Shown here: positions 26,753-35,517 of the stretch, piece by piece
Layout of the letters: each line of letters opens with the position of its first letter
Position numbering within the stretch: position 1 is the stretch's first letter
DNA from: an uncultured Granulosicoccaceae bacterium
GTDB taxonomy: Bacteria > Pseudomonadota > Gammaproteobacteria > Granulosicoccales > Granulosicoccaceae
Reading direction: 5' to 3'
DNA: 64,000 nt
Assembly: GCA_937922675.1 (NCBI GenBank)
Contig: CALAJN010000002.1
Location: 62,001 to 126,000, forward strand
Program-made: the position numbers and the translations under genes
The notes under the pieces: generated by a model
The model's input: only the letters and a program-made list of their open reading frames with translations
Told to the model about the DNA's origin: nothing
Database searches by the model: none

Positions 26753-27673
26753 ATGGATACCGATGCTGTTCGGCTGTTTGTGATGGCCGCCGAGAAGCTC
26801 AACATAAGCTCGGCGGGGCGGAGTCTGGGCTTGTCTCCGGCCGTTGCCAGCGCGCGTCTGGCAAAGCTTGAAAAATCGCTTGATGCCGAGCTGCTGCATC
26901 GCTCCACGCGAAAGGTCACACTGTCGATGCAGGGGGCCGAGTTTCTGCCCTACGCGCGCGAGCTGATCGCGCAGGAAGAGGCTGCCTTGACGGTGTTGGG
27001 TTTCGGGCAGACAACGGTCACCGGAACCTTGCGTTTTGCCGCACCGAGTAGCTTTGCCCAGCAATACATCGCGCCGCTGCTGCCCGAATTTCTTGCCAGC
27101 CAGCCGGGGCTTTCGCTGGATCTGCGCTTGTCTGACACACCGTTTGACCTGATCGAAGGAAGCTTTGATCTGGCTCTGAGAAATTCGGCTCCACAGGATT
27201 CGAGCTTCAAGGGGCGCAAGCTTGCCGACGACAGGCGCCTGCTATGTGCTTCACCGGACTATCTTGCCGCTCACGGTAGACCGGAGCATCCGAAGGATCT
27301 TGAGCAGCATCAGTTGATTGCGTTCCGAGAGCAGACAGGTCGACGACTGCTGGGCCCGGCAGGTGAGAAAGCCTGCTTTGACCCACGCCGCACGGGTTGT
27401 CGATTGATCATTGACGATGGCGCCAGTCAAAAACTCGCGACCATGGCGGGTGTCGGTATTTCAATCAATTCTGAGTGGAGCGTTCACAGCGAACTTGCCA
27501 ATGGCACACTCGAGCACGTATTGCCGGACTATCAGGTCGACGATGCTTCTGTGTTGTGGCTGGTGTACCCGAGCTCTAACGTGCTGACTGCCAAGGTGCG
27601 TGTCTTCATTGATTTTTTACTCGAGCGGATAGGGCAATCGCCCACTTGGCTCATGAGCAAAAACAGTGAGTAA
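26753..27673 (+). CDS. LysR-family transcriptional regulator
   Basis: A 306-residue LysR-type regulator. The N-terminal winged helix is clear (AVRLFVMAAEKLNISSAGRS, then ARLAKLEKSLDAELLHRSTR), followed by the periplasmic-binding-like effector domain from about residue 90 (GTLRFAAPSSFAQQYIAPLL). It resembles the subgroup often found with oxidoreductase genes. The ATG at 26753 fits the family start; a TTG lies 5 codons upstream. It is divergent from the LLM-SDR-MDR run, its likely target and possibly its own repressed gene. Its stop codon directly abuts the tRNA-Arg gene on the other strand. Confidence 0.92.
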   Translation: MDTDAVRLFVMAAEKLNISSAGRSLGLSPAVASARLAKLEKSLDAELLHRSTRKVTLSMQGAEFLPYARELIAQEEAALTVLGFGQTTVTGTLRFAAPSSFAQQYIAPLLPEFLASQPGLSLDLRLSDTPFDLIEGSFDLALRNSAPQDSSFKGRKLADDRRLLCASPDYLAAHGRPEHPKDLEQHQLIAFREQTGRRLLGPAGEKACFDPRRTGCRLIIDDGASQKLATMAGVGISINSEWSVHSELANGTLEHVLPDYQVDDASVLWLVYPSSNVLTAKVRVFIDFLLERIGQSPTWLMSKNSE

Positions 27674-27750
27674 TGGCGTCCCGGGAGAGATTCGAACTCC
27701 CGACCTGCCCCTTAGGAGGGGGCTGCTCTATCCAGCTGAGCTACCGGGAC
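27674..27750 (-). tRNA. tRNA-Arg (anticodon CCT)
   Basis: On the minus strand a full cloverleaf of 77 nt. The acceptor stem GTCCCGG pairs with CCGGGAC, the D arm is GCTC...GAGC, and the anticodon stem GCCCC/GGGGC encloses the loop CTCCTAA (anticodon CCT, reading AGG). The T arm is GGGAG TTCGAAT CTCTC, and CCA is encoded. Its 3' end touches the LysR stop codon on the other strand; its 5' end is 22 bp after the YheT-like gene. Confidence 0.97.
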
Positions 27751-27772
27751 GCGTGCCCCAAGTGTAGCGCCG

Positions 27773-28771
27773 TCAGCCGGCTTCGAGCAGTTCTGCGATC
27801 ACCTTGGCTACATATTGGTCCAGCCAGCGGCGCGAGCGTTTGGGAGCGCCAGCGAGTCTGCCGGAGCCTGTGCTACCCAAAAAGCCGACATGCCCGCCGT
27901 GCTCGGGTACGTCAAGCGTGGTGCCGGGTGCGAGCTCCGAGGCCTTGGGCAGAATGGCGGGTGTGAAGAAAGGGTCGTCTGCTGCGCACAGTAAACGAGT
28001 GGGTTTTGCGATTCCGCCAAGCCACTTTCGGGCGCTGCACTCGCTGTAGTAGTGGTGCACGTCGCGGTAGCCATGCAGAGGTGCTGTCAACGCGTTGTCA
28101 AAACGCCAGAAGGTGTTCAAGTCAGGACTTGCCGGTGGCAGATCAAGCTCCGGGTAGGCGCAGCGCTTGGCCTCGTGTTGCGACCTCATCAGCCCCAACA
28201 AATGGCGCTGGTAGATGCGCGTAAAGCCTGTGTCGAGTTTGTCGGCACCAACGGACAAGACCAATGGTGGACAGATGGACACTGCCGCATCAAACGGGCT
28301 AGCGTCACCTGTTTGCCCCAGGTGCACCAGCAAGGCGTTGCCGCCGAGCGACCAACCGACAGCCGCCAGAGGCTCATCGGGAAAGCGTTGTCGAAGGAGT
28401 TGGCCGAGTCGGTTGACGTCGTCGGTTGCACCCGAGTGATAGGAGCGTGCCAGTCGGTTGGGCTCGCCACTACAGCCACGCCAGTGCATCAGTGTCACCC
28501 GGTAGCCGCTTGCGGTCAGTGTGTTGATCGCGCCGCTGACATAGGCCGACGACACACAGCCGGCAAGGCCATGAAAAAGGCAGACGGTGGCGCGGGGTGT
28601 TGCTACCGCATGGGCGTGAGCGAGGTCCAGGAAGTCACCGTCTTCAAGCTCCAGTCGTTCGCTGGTAACGGTCGGCAGGGGCGGCTTGAGCAGACGCGCG
28701 GCAAGAATGGTTTGCACATGCGGGTTGCGCAACCACCACGGCGGTCTAAATTCATGTGTCACATGCCGCAC
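27773..28771 (-). CDS. YheT-family alpha/beta hydrolase
   Basis: A 332-residue hydrolase of the YheT/ABHD group. It has the family opening FRPPWWLRNPHVQTILA, oxyanion segment VCLFHGLAG, the nucleophile elbow GWSLGGNAL, aspartate in LCAADDPFF and histidine in VPEHGGHVGF. The GTG start at 28771 was chosen because a strong GGGGGG ribosome site lies 7 bases upstream and the family motif follows; longer upstream frames would overlap surE. Physiological substrate unknown; esterase activity is predicted. It is divergent from surE, with 24 bp between the starts. Confidence 0.9.
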   Translation of the reverse strand: MRHVTHEFRPPWWLRNPHVQTILAARLLKPPLPTVTSERLELEDGDFLDLAHAHAVATPRATVCLFHGLAGCVSSAYVSGAINTLTASGYRVTLMHWRGCSGEPNRLARSYHSGATDDVNRLGQLLRQRFPDEPLAAVGWSLGGNALLVHLGQTGDASPFDAAVSICPPLVLSVGADKLDTGFTRIYQRHLLGLMRSQHEAKRCAYPELDLPPASPDLNTFWRFDNALTAPLHGYRDVHHYYSECSARKWLGGIAKPTRLLCAADDPFFTPAILPKASELAPGTTLDVPEHGGHVGFLGSTGSGRLAGAPKRSRRWLDQYVAKVIAELLEAG

Positions 28772-28795
28772 CTGAAAGCCCCCCGATCCCACTGA

Positions 28796-29569
28796 ATGCG
28801 TATTTTGCTCGCCAATGATGACGGATATCTCGCCCCAGGTATCCAAGCGATGCGTGTTGCACTTGACCCGCTGGGTGAAGTCACGACGGTGGCGCCGGAC
28901 AGGAACAAGAGCGGCGCAAGTCACTCCTTGACGCTATCTCATCCGATTCATGTACGAAATCACGGGGAGCGCGTCTGGTCGGTTGAGGGCACCCCGACAG
29001 ACTGCGTCAATATCGCCTTGTCAGGTCTGCTCGACGAGAGGCCGGACATGGTCGTAAGCGGTATCAATGACGGCCCCAACATGGGTGATGATGTGTTGTA
29101 TTCAGGTACGGTCGCTGCGGCCATCGAGGGGCGTCACCTGGGCGAGCCAGCGATAGCGGTTTCGATGGCGAGCTTTGAGCCTCAGCACTTTGCCTGTGCG
29201 GCGCGCGCGGTGGTCGATATCGTCACACACCTGCGCGAGGTGCCGCTGCCGACAGACACCATTCTCAACATCAATGTGCCCGATCTGCCGTATGAGCACA
29301 TGAAGGGTTTCAAGGCGACGCGCCTGGGATCGCGCCATCCTTCCGAGAACGCAACTCGCATGATGAGTCCGCGCGGAGAGACCCTGTTCTGGATCGGCGC
29401 TGCCGGTGACGTATCCGACGCAGGCGAGGGCACAGACTTTAGCGCCACCGAGGCTGGCTGGATTTCGGTGACGCCCTTGACCACAGACCTGACAAGACGG
29501 GATGGCATTGCACCGGTTTCGGACTGGTTGACTCGCCTCAACACCGGTACGAAAGGAACAGCCACATGA
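28796..29569 (+). CDS. surE: 5'/3'-nucleotidase SurE
   Basis: Cytosolic stationary-phase survival protein that dephosphorylates nucleoside 5'- and 3'-monophosphates. The 257-residue product begins with the metal-binding motif MRILLANDDGYLAPGI (Asp-Asp) and contains SGASHSLTLS, VEGTPTDCVN and VVSGINDGPNMGDDVLYSGTVAAAI-type metal/phosphate loops (residues about 85-109). The stop overlaps the pcm start by 4 bases. Order surE-pcm-nlpD-rpoS is the standard gammaproteobacterial arrangement. Confidence 0.96.
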   Translation: MRILLANDDGYLAPGIQAMRVALDPLGEVTTVAPDRNKSGASHSLTLSHPIHVRNHGERVWSVEGTPTDCVNIALSGLLDERPDMVVSGINDGPNMGDDVLYSGTVAAAIEGRHLGEPAIAVSMASFEPQHFACAARAVVDIVTHLREVPLPTDTILNINVPDLPYEHMKGFKATRLGSRHPSENATRMMSPRGETLFWIGAAGDVSDAGEGTDFSATEAGWISVTPLTTDLTRRDGIAPVSDWLTRLNTGTKGTAT

Positions 29570-30237
29570 TTGCCACAGCCGCAGACATTCGCGGAATCGG
29601 TTTTACCTCGCAGCGCACACGAGACCGTATGGTCGAGCGGCTTGAGCAGAGCGGCATTCAAGACCCCGATGTGCTGGCTGCCTTTGCACATGTACCGCGC
29701 CACCTGTTCGTCGACGACATGTTGCAGACCCGTGCCTATGAAGATGTGTCGCTACCGATTGGTGAGGGTCAGACCATATCGCGTCCCTGGGTTGTCGCTC
29801 GCATGACAGAGATCCTGCTCGAGGATGGTCCGGTATCGCGGGTGCTCGAGGTGGGCACCGGATCGGGTTTTCAGGCGGCGATACTCTCTGGTCTGGTGGA
29901 TGCGGTGTTCAGCGTAGAACGTATTCGCATGTTGCACGAGCGAGCACGGCGGCGGTTCAAGGCGCTCGACTACCGAAACGTGCACACACGCCACAGCGAC
30001 GGCGGCTGGGGTTGGGCCAGTCAGGGACCCTTCGATGGCATCGTTGTCACGGCCGCACCCGAGCGCGTGCCTGCGCCCCTGCTCGAGCAGCTCGCCGTGG
30101 GCGGGCGCTTGGTGTGCCCGGTGGGAACCCGTCGTGGCGCTCAGTCATTGACGGTGATCACGCGCACGCACGCCGGCTTCTCCGAGCGCACCGAGTCTGA
30201 CGTGACCTTCGTGCCTTTCCTGACGGGCAAGTCGTGA
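29566..30237 (+). CDS. pcm: Protein-L-isoaspartate O-methyltransferase
   Basis: SAM-dependent enzyme that starts repair of isoaspartyl residues in aged proteins. The 223 residues show the conserved N-terminal part (VPRHLFVDDMLQTRAYEDVS), followed by PIGEGQTISRPWVVARMTE and the SAM motif VLEVGTGSGFQAAILS, then VCPVGTRRGAQSL. The length is near the family's 208. Start ATG overlaps the surE stop (ATGA). Co-location with surE, nlpD and rpoS fits a stationary-phase maintenance role. Confidence 0.95.
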   Translation: MIATAADIRGIGFTSQRTRDRMVERLEQSGIQDPDVLAAFAHVPRHLFVDDMLQTRAYEDVSLPIGEGQTISRPWVVARMTEILLEDGPVSRVLEVGTGSGFQAAILSGLVDAVFSVERIRMLHERARRRFKALDYRNVHTRHSDGGWGWASQGPFDGIVVTAAPERVPAPLLEQLAVGGRLVCPVGTRRGAQSLTVITRTHAGFSERTESDVTFVPFLTGKS

Positions 30238-30261
30238 ATCAGTGACTACACTTTGCACCTG

Positions 30262-31296
30262 ATGAATCCTTGCACCCGGACAGCAACAGTGGCAGCAGTG
30301 CTTGAATTTCCGCGGTGCGCTGCGGCCTCACGAGGCACTCTGTTGGCTTGTGCCCTGGCGCTTGTCGGTTGCGCGAACGTGTCCACAGACTCGGTGGAGT
30401 CGCGTCTGGAGAGGTTGACGCTGCAACCCAATATGTACGTGGTGCAAGCAGGCGACACCCTGGAGACGGTCGCATTTCGCTACCAGCTGGCGCCAGCGGA
30501 TCTTGCTGCGCTGAATCCGGGAATCTCCCAGTACCTCGTGCCAGGAGCGCGCATCAATGTACGGCCTGGAACGCAGTTGTCGGCCGAGTTGCGTGCAGCC
30601 TCTCGGGTGCCGTCCAATGCGGCATCAATTATCGCGGCAGCTCCAGCGGCTCCGCCTGCTGCGGCGTCGACAGGTACAACGCGAGGAGTGCCTGCGGAGT
30701 CGACAGTGACCACGGTCTCAACCTTCGAGCCCGGCATGAATTCAGCGCAGGCGCCAACGATTGCGCAGCCGCGAGCAGGGGAGATCATCATCGCCGAGGC
30801 GGCGTTTGATTCTGTGACCGGTGGGTATCCGGGTGAAGAGGTCGTCACCGATGAGTTTGATGTACTGGCGCCTTCAAATGGCTACACGCCAGTGCCGTCT
30901 GCTGATACGGCTGCAGCGACAGGATCAAACTGGGTATGGCCTACCGAAGGACAGGTCGCGCGTGGTTTTGCTCCAGAGCGCATCGGAGGCCAAGGCGTGG
31001 ATATTGCCGGTGTACCAGGGCAGAACATTGTGGCAGCGACAACCGGCACGGTTGTTTACTCGGGCAAGGATCCATCAGGTGCGGGTGGCAGTCTGGTCAT
31101 TCTGAAACACGCCGACGATCTGATGACCACCTACTCGCATGCAGACAAACTCTTCGTAACGGAAGACGACATCGTTCAAGCGGGCGATCCGATTGCGAGT
31201 CTCGGGTGGAATGACGCCTCGGAGTCAGTGCTGAGTTTTGAAGTCAGACGAGCTGGATCCCCCTTGGATCCACTGAGTTTTGTTACCGCTCGTTGA
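30262..31296 (+). CDS. nlpD: NlpD-like lipoprotein, LysM plus degenerate LytM (M23) domain
   Basis: Outer-membrane lipoprotein that activates the septal amidase AmiC in relatives. The 344-residue product has a lipoprotein signal (LLACALALVGC), one LysM repeat (MYVVQAGDTLETVAFRYQLA and on), a Pro/Ala/Thr-rich linker, and a C-terminal M23-fold domain (from GQVARGFAPERIGGQGVDIA). The zinc ligands of active LytM enzymes are replaced (GQGVDIA lacks the first histidine, VLSFEVRR lacks the HxH histidine), so it is an activator rather than a hydrolase. The ATG at 30262 is preferred over a TTG three codons earlier. It directly precedes the rpoS control region. Confidence 0.93.
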   Translation: MNPCTRTATVAAVLEFPRCAAASRGTLLACALALVGCANVSTDSVESRLERLTLQPNMYVVQAGDTLETVAFRYQLAPADLAALNPGISQYLVPGARINVRPGTQLSAELRAASRVPSNAASIIAAAPAAPPAAASTGTTRGVPAESTVTTVSTFEPGMNSAQAPTIAQPRAGEIIIAEAAFDSVTGGYPGEEVVTDEFDVLAPSNGYTPVPSADTAAATGSNWVWPTEGQVARGFAPERIGGQGVDIAGVPGQNIVAATTGTVVYSGKDPSGAGGSLVILKHADDLMTTYSHADKLFVTEDDIVQAGDPIASLGWNDASESVLSFEVRRAGSPLDPLSFVTAR

Positions 31297-31324
31297 CACT
31301 TGGCGCCTTGCGAGGCGGTATAGC
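31293..31324 (+). promoter_or_regulatory. Possible sigma70 promoter for rpoS overlapping the nlpD stop
   Basis: A consensus -35 hexamer TTGACA (31293-31298) overlaps the nlpD stop codon. At usable spacing the -10 is weak (GGTATA with 18 bp; TATAGC is a better hexamer but 20 bp away). It would start transcription inside the 38-bp dyad just downstream. Promoter status is an inference. Confidence 0.4.
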
Positions 31325-31360
31325 TGTATGTAATAACAGCTAGCTGTTGAAACATACAGC
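31323..31360. promoter_or_regulatory. 38-bp dyad in the nlpD-rpoS intergenic region
   Basis: Two co-centred palindromes share the midpoint 31341.5. The inner one is the perfect 14-bp AACAGCTAGCTGTT (31335-31348). The outer pair is GCTGTATGT (31323-31331) and ACATACAGC (31352-31360). Only 3 bases on each side between them fail to pair. It is AT-rich compared with flanking genes, has no following T-run, and lies 129 bp before the rpoS start. It may be an operator or a leader-RNA stem controlling rpoS. Confidence 0.8.
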
Positions 31361-31488
31361 ATAAGTTCTCTGGTTTCTCCAAACATTTGTTAACTCAAGG
31401 TGGTTACGCCGCAAACTTAAAGTAACTTGTCATAACCTTCTTCCTAACGCGCACATGCGCAGCGATTCACTGACTCCCGGGTACGCCA

Positions 31489-32445
31489 ATGGCCACGATG
31501 ATGCAAGAAAGCTGGAACCGTTCACTGGTCACCGAGCCGCGGGAGCGCCCGCCGGAATCTCGCAGCAAGGAAAAATTGCCCAAGAGTCAGCTGAAGGATG
31601 CATCGCGCAAGGAGATGGACGCTACGCGTCTGTACCTGAAGGAAATCGAGCATTCGGAGTTGTTGACCGCTGACGAGGAAAAGAGCTACACCCGACTTGC
31701 ACAAGCGGGTTGTGAGAAGTCTCGCGCCAAGATGATCGAATGCAATTTGCGTCTGGTTGTCAAGATTGCGCGTCGATACATGAATCGTGGTCTTGCGCTG
31801 CTTGACCTGATCGAAGAGGGCAACCTCGGTCTGATTCACTCTGTGGAAAAATTTGACCCCGAGCGAGGCTTTCGCTTCTCCACTTACGCCACCTGGTGGA
31901 TTCGCCAGACCATCGAGCGTGGCTTGATGAACCAGACTCGCACGATCCGACTGCCGATTCACGTCGTCAAGGAGATGAACGTCTACATCAAGGCTGAGCG
32001 TCGTCTGCAGCAGTCACTGGATCGCGAGCCGACGGCCGAAGATATTGCCCAGATCACTGAAAAGCCGGTCGCTGATGTCATCCGCCTGATGGGTCTGCGT
32101 GATCGCGTCACGTCAGTTGATGTAGCGGTTGGCAAGGACGGTGAGCGTTCCTTGCTCGATATCATCCCTGACGAGAACAACCTGGACCCGTCCGAGGCTC
32201 TGCAGGACGAGCGGGTCAACGGCAATATCGACAAATGGTTGTCTTCACTCGAAGACAAGCAACGCGAGGTGCTGGTTCGTCGTTTTGGCCTGCACGGTCA
32301 CGAAAAAAATACACTCGAAGAAGTGGGCAAGGAGCTCGGTGTTACTCGAGAGCGCGTTCGCCAGATCCAGATGGAGGCGCTCAAGCGCCTGCGCCGCACT
32401 CTCGAGGGCAGCGGGTACTCGGCCGACACCTTGTTCACTGCCTGA
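31489..32445 (+). CDS. rpoS: RNA polymerase sigma factor RpoS (stationary phase/general stress)
   Basis: Sigma70-family group 2 factor of 318 residues (E. coli 330). Region 1.2 reads [21 protein letters not shown], region 2 includes [27 protein letters not shown]-type sequence with the -10-melting segment [19 protein letters not shown], region 3 [15 protein letters not shown], and region 4 [19 protein letters not shown]. The ATG at 31489 has no strong ribosome site, with a second ATG three codons later. Downstream of nlpD as in other gammaproteobacteria; a 38-bp dyad in the leader suggests extra control. Confidence 0.96.
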   Translation: MATMMQESWNRSLVTEPRERPPESRSKEKLPKSQLKDASRKEMDATRLYLKEIEHSELLTADEEKSYTRLAQAGCEKSRAKMIECNLRLVVKIARRYMNRGLALLDLIEEGNLGLIHSVEKFDPERGFRFSTYATWWIRQTIERGLMNQTRTIRLPIHVVKEMNVYIKAERRLQQSLDREPTAEDIAQITEKPVADVIRLMGLRDRVTSVDVAVGKDGERSLLDIIPDENNLDPSEALQDERVNGNIDKWLSSLEDKQREVLVRRFGLHGHEKNTLEEVGKELGVTRERVRQIQMEALKRLRRTLEGSGYSADTLFTA

Positions 32446-32530
32446 GGCTTTGCTTCAGCCCTTGGCTCCAGGTCTTTGCATGACACGTATTTTCAGCTGA
32501 ACCCTGAAGTGGCCAGCCCGGTGCGAGACC

Positions 32531-32938
32531 TCAGGGCTGCTCAATTTGCAGCAATGCGGCCGCCACGGGGCGGCTTTCGTTGACCAATACGCTGTAGGTG
32601 CGGCAGGCAGCCCGCGTGTGCATGGCCTCAAGGGCGATGCCGCGAGCTGCCATTTCCGCTATCAGGCTCATTGGCGGGAAGCGGTGAGTCGATCCTGTCC
32701 CGAGCAGGCAGATCTCTACAGTCTCCTCGCCTTCCGGTGGGTGCAGCAGGTCGCTGAAGTGCGCAAGCGTCAGCTGTTCGAGAGGATTTGGCCCCGTGGC
32801 GGGTGAATACCAGTCCTCTATAACCTGCGACGGTGTCACCAGAATGTGTCCGGTATAGGCGGTGCCATCCACCGCCAGCGATCCCGGGCCATAGCCGCTG
32901 ATCAATCGTTGCTCGGCAGATTCGAGTTGCATCTTCAT
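32531..32938 (-). CDS. Mth938/DUF498-domain protein
   Basis: A 135-residue protein of the small Mth938-like fold family. Visible features match the family: YGPGSLAVDGTAYTGHILVTP, then PEGEETVEICLLGTGSTHRFPP and the end MHTRAACRTYSVLVNESRPVAAALL. In mitochondria a relative (NDUFAF3) helps assemble complex I; bacterial members have no settled function. It is convergent with rpoS and divergent from hom (98 bp). Confidence 0.85.
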   Translation of the reverse strand: MKMQLESAEQRLISGYGPGSLAVDGTAYTGHILVTPSQVIEDWYSPATGPNPLEQLTLAHFSDLLHPPEGEETVEICLLGTGSTHRFPPMSLIAEMAARGIALEAMHTRAACRTYSVLVNESRPVAAALLQIEQP

Positions 32939-33036
32939 ATCGGCGTATCATACCGGCCCGCGAGGCTTGGCCGTGGACACCTTCGTGTCGCCCCGAGGCT
33001 GGCCCTCCTCATTAGCTATGTAGCAAGATTTCTTAC

Positions 33037-34338
33037 GTGAATGCAGTGAATATCGGCCTGCTTGGCCTTGGAACGGTTGGCCAGGGCACCGCGACGATCC
33101 TTGCCAGGAACGCTGAGGAGATCACGCGCCGAGCCGGCGTGCCGATCCGTGTAGCAGGGGCTGTGGTGCGCGATGTGGCCAAAGCCGAAGCGTGGACGGC
33201 GGCGGCCGGACTCTCGTTTCCGATTACAACCGATGGCGATGCCCTGATCAACGATCCTGACATCCAGATCGTCTGTGAGTTGGCAGGTGGTGAGGAGCCA
33301 GCTCACCGCTGGACACGTGCCGCGCTCGAGGCGGGCAAGCATGTGGTGACAGCCAACAAGGCGCTGATTGCCACCCATGGCAATGAGCTTCTGGCGCTGG
33401 CTCGCGATAAGCGGGTGTCTCTGCGATTTGAGCCGGCTGTGGCTGGGGGCATCCCGGTCATCAAGGCGCTCAGTGAAGGCCTTGCCGCCAACCGGATTGA
33501 ATGGCTTGCGGGCATTATCAACGGTACCGGCAACTTTATCTTGTCCGAGATGGCGAGCCGTGGTCGCGACTTTGCCGATGTGCTCGCCGAGGCGCAGTCG
33601 CTTGGGTATGCCGAGGCAGACCCGACCTTTGACGTGGAGGGTATCGATGCGGCACACAAGCTTGCGATCCTCGGCGCCATCGCCTTTGATACACCGATCG
33701 ACTTTGATTCGCTGTGTATCGAGGGCATCAGCGGTATTACCGGTGTTGATGTCGCCTTTGCCGAGCAGCTCGGCTACCGCATCAAGCATCTGGGTGTGGC
33801 GCGTCGGCGCGAGCACGGGGTGGAGCTTCGGGTGCATCCAGCGTTGATACCCATGAAACGATTGCTTGCCAATGTGGACGGGGTCATGAACGCAGTGGTC
33901 ATCCACGGTGATGCTGTGGGGTCTACCTTGCACTATGGCGCGGGAGCTGGTGCAGAAGCTACAGGCTCTGCAGTGGTTGCAGACCTTGTCGACCTGGCGC
34001 GCGGTGGTAGCGAGCCAATCAGCCTACCGAGTACTGTGCCCGACAAGCGTGCCGCCCTTGAGCCTGGCGATTTTTCCTGTCCGTTTTACTTGCGCCTTGA
34101 AGTGACTGATCAGCCTGGTGTCATGGCGGCTGTTGCCGCCATTTTTGGCACGCTGGAGATCAGTATCGAGGCCATTTTGCAAAAGGAGCCTGCAGCGCAC
34201 GAGGACACCACCGTGCCACTGATATTGCTGACGCGTACGGTCACTGAAGCGCGTGTCCGTGATGCCATCACACAGCTGGAGGCGCTCGAAGACATCGTCT
34301 CCCCTGTGGTGTTGTTGCGCGTCGAGACGCTTGATTAA
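33037..34338 (+). CDS. hom: Homoserine dehydrogenase
   Basis: Monofunctional NAD(P)-dependent enzyme converting aspartate semialdehyde to homoserine, the branch to threonine, methionine and isoleucine. The 433 residues show the cofactor motif IGLLGLGTVGQGTA, VTANKALIATHG, the catalytic region (AGGIPVIKAL, LAGIINGTGNFILSEM), DPTFDVEGIDAAHKLAIL with the catalytic lysine, and a C-terminal ACT domain (FYLRLEVTDQPGVMAAVAAIFG). GTG start at 33037; another GTG at 33046 is possible. It is 24 bp upstream of thrC, probably one operon. Confidence 0.95.
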   Translation: MNAVNIGLLGLGTVGQGTATILARNAEEITRRAGVPIRVAGAVVRDVAKAEAWTAAAGLSFPITTDGDALINDPDIQIVCELAGGEEPAHRWTRAALEAGKHVVTANKALIATHGNELLALARDKRVSLRFEPAVAGGIPVIKALSEGLAANRIEWLAGIINGTGNFILSEMASRGRDFADVLAEAQSLGYAEADPTFDVEGIDAAHKLAILGAIAFDTPIDFDSLCIEGISGITGVDVAFAEQLGYRIKHLGVARRREHGVELRVHPALIPMKRLLANVDGVMNAVVIHGDAVGSTLHYGAGAGAEATGSAVVADLVDLARGGSEPISLPSTVPDKRAALEPGDFSCPFYLRLEVTDQPGVMAAVAAIFGTLEISIEAILQKEPAAHEDTTVPLILLTRTVTEARVRDAITQLEALEDIVSPVVLLRVETLD

Positions 34339-34362
34339 ACCTCTCTACTTGTTCATATCATC

Positions 34363-35490
34363 ATGCGCTACCAGGGTCTGATCGAACGCTATCGCGACCG
34401 CCTGCCAGTGGATGACACAACACCCGTTGTGTCCTTGTGTGAAGGCGATACGCCGCTCATAGAGTTGCACAATCTCACTGGCGAGCTCGCAGCTGAAACC
34501 GGTGGTGATCCGGTGCGAATATTCGTCAAATACGAGGGGCTCAATCCTACGGGCTCTTTCAAGGATCGCGGCATGACCATGGCGGTCAGCAAGGCGGCTG
34601 AGAAGGGCGCCAAGGCGATTGTCTGCGCCTCGACGGGCAATACCTCGGCAGCTGCTGCTGCCTATGCAGCGCGCGCTGGCATGACAGCCTTTGTCCTCAT
34701 TCCGGAGGGCAAGATTCCGATGGGAAAGCTTGCTCAGGCAATCGCGCATGGCGCTGTGGTCCTGCAGATACGCGGCAACTTTGATGACGGTATGCGTCTT
34801 GTCAAGGAGGTCGCAGGTGAGGCCCCGGTGGAGATCGTCAACTCCATCAATCCCTACCGCTTGCAAGGGCAGAAGACTGGCGCGTTCGAGATCATCGAAG
34901 CGCTTGGGGACGCACCTGACTATCACTGTATTCCGGTGGGCAATGCCGGCAATATTTCCGGCTACTGGATTGGTTATTCCGAGATGGCCGGTTGCAATAC
35001 TGCCAGCTGCACGCTCTGTAACGGCGAGTGCCCCTACCTTGAACAACCCAAGACCCGTAAGCGTCCGGTCATGGTCGGTTACCAGGCAGCAGGGGCTGCT
35101 CCGTTCATGCGTGGCGCGCCGGTAGAGGCACCCGAAACCCTGGCTACGGCTATCCGCATCGGTAACCCGCAGTCCTGGGATCTTGCCAGGGCAGCGATAG
35201 AAGAGTCAGGGGGCTGGTTTGATGAGGTCACAGATGATGAGCTGCTGGCAACGCAATCCCTGCTCGCCACGCGTGAGGGGGTGTTTTGTGAGCCTGCCTC
35301 GGCGGTCTCACTCTGCGGCGCAGTGCGCGACATCCGTGCCGGTCGTATTCCGGGTGGCAGTACGATTACCTGTACGCTCACAGGCCATGGGCTCAAGGAC
35401 ACCGCCACAGCAATTGCCGGGCGGGAGACGGTAGAGACGGTCGATGCAGATCTTGCATCAGTCAAAGCCGCTATCGTCGGGCGCTTGTAG
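34363..35490 (+). CDS. thrC: Threonine synthase with an unusual four-cysteine loop
   Basis: PLP-dependent lyase converting O-phosphohomoserine to threonine; 375 residues, the short form. PLP lysine is Lys67 in NPTGSFKDRGM; phosphate-binding GNAGNISGYW and CASTGNTSAAAAAYAARAG are also present. Between the GNAGN loop and the conserved GYQAAGAAPF lies an extra segment with Cys211, Cys216, Cys219 and Cys223 (CX4CX2CX3C, inside AGCNTASCTLCNGECPYL), looking like a metal-binding site. I do not recall it from well-studied relatives. It lies 24 bp after hom. Confidence 0.95.
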   Translation: MRYQGLIERYRDRLPVDDTTPVVSLCEGDTPLIELHNLTGELAAETGGDPVRIFVKYEGLNPTGSFKDRGMTMAVSKAAEKGAKAIVCASTGNTSAAAAAYAARAGMTAFVLIPEGKIPMGKLAQAIAHGAVVLQIRGNFDDGMRLVKEVAGEAPVEIVNSINPYRLQGQKTGAFEIIEALGDAPDYHCIPVGNAGNISGYWIGYSEMAGCNTASCTLCNGECPYLEQPKTRKRPVMVGYQAAGAAPFMRGAPVEAPETLATAIRIGNPQSWDLARAAIEESGGWFDEVTDDELLATQSLLATREGVFCEPASAVSLCGAVRDIRAGRIPGGSTITCTLTGHGLKDTATAIAGRETVETVDADLASVKAAIVGRL

Positions 35491-35517
35491 CCAGCTGGCA
35501 GCTAATGCGCTCGCCTG

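Noticed and set aside
27674-27750. tRNA-Arg as an integration site with a genomic island
   Set aside because: No integrase or repeated tRNA 3' end is visible on either side; the neighbours are ordinary genes.
30262-31296. NlpD as an active peptidoglycan endopeptidase
   Set aside because: Zinc ligands of the LytM fold are substituted; activator role is more consistent.
33016-33933. 305-codon open frame antisense to hom
   Set aside because: Shadow of a well-supported gene on the other strand.
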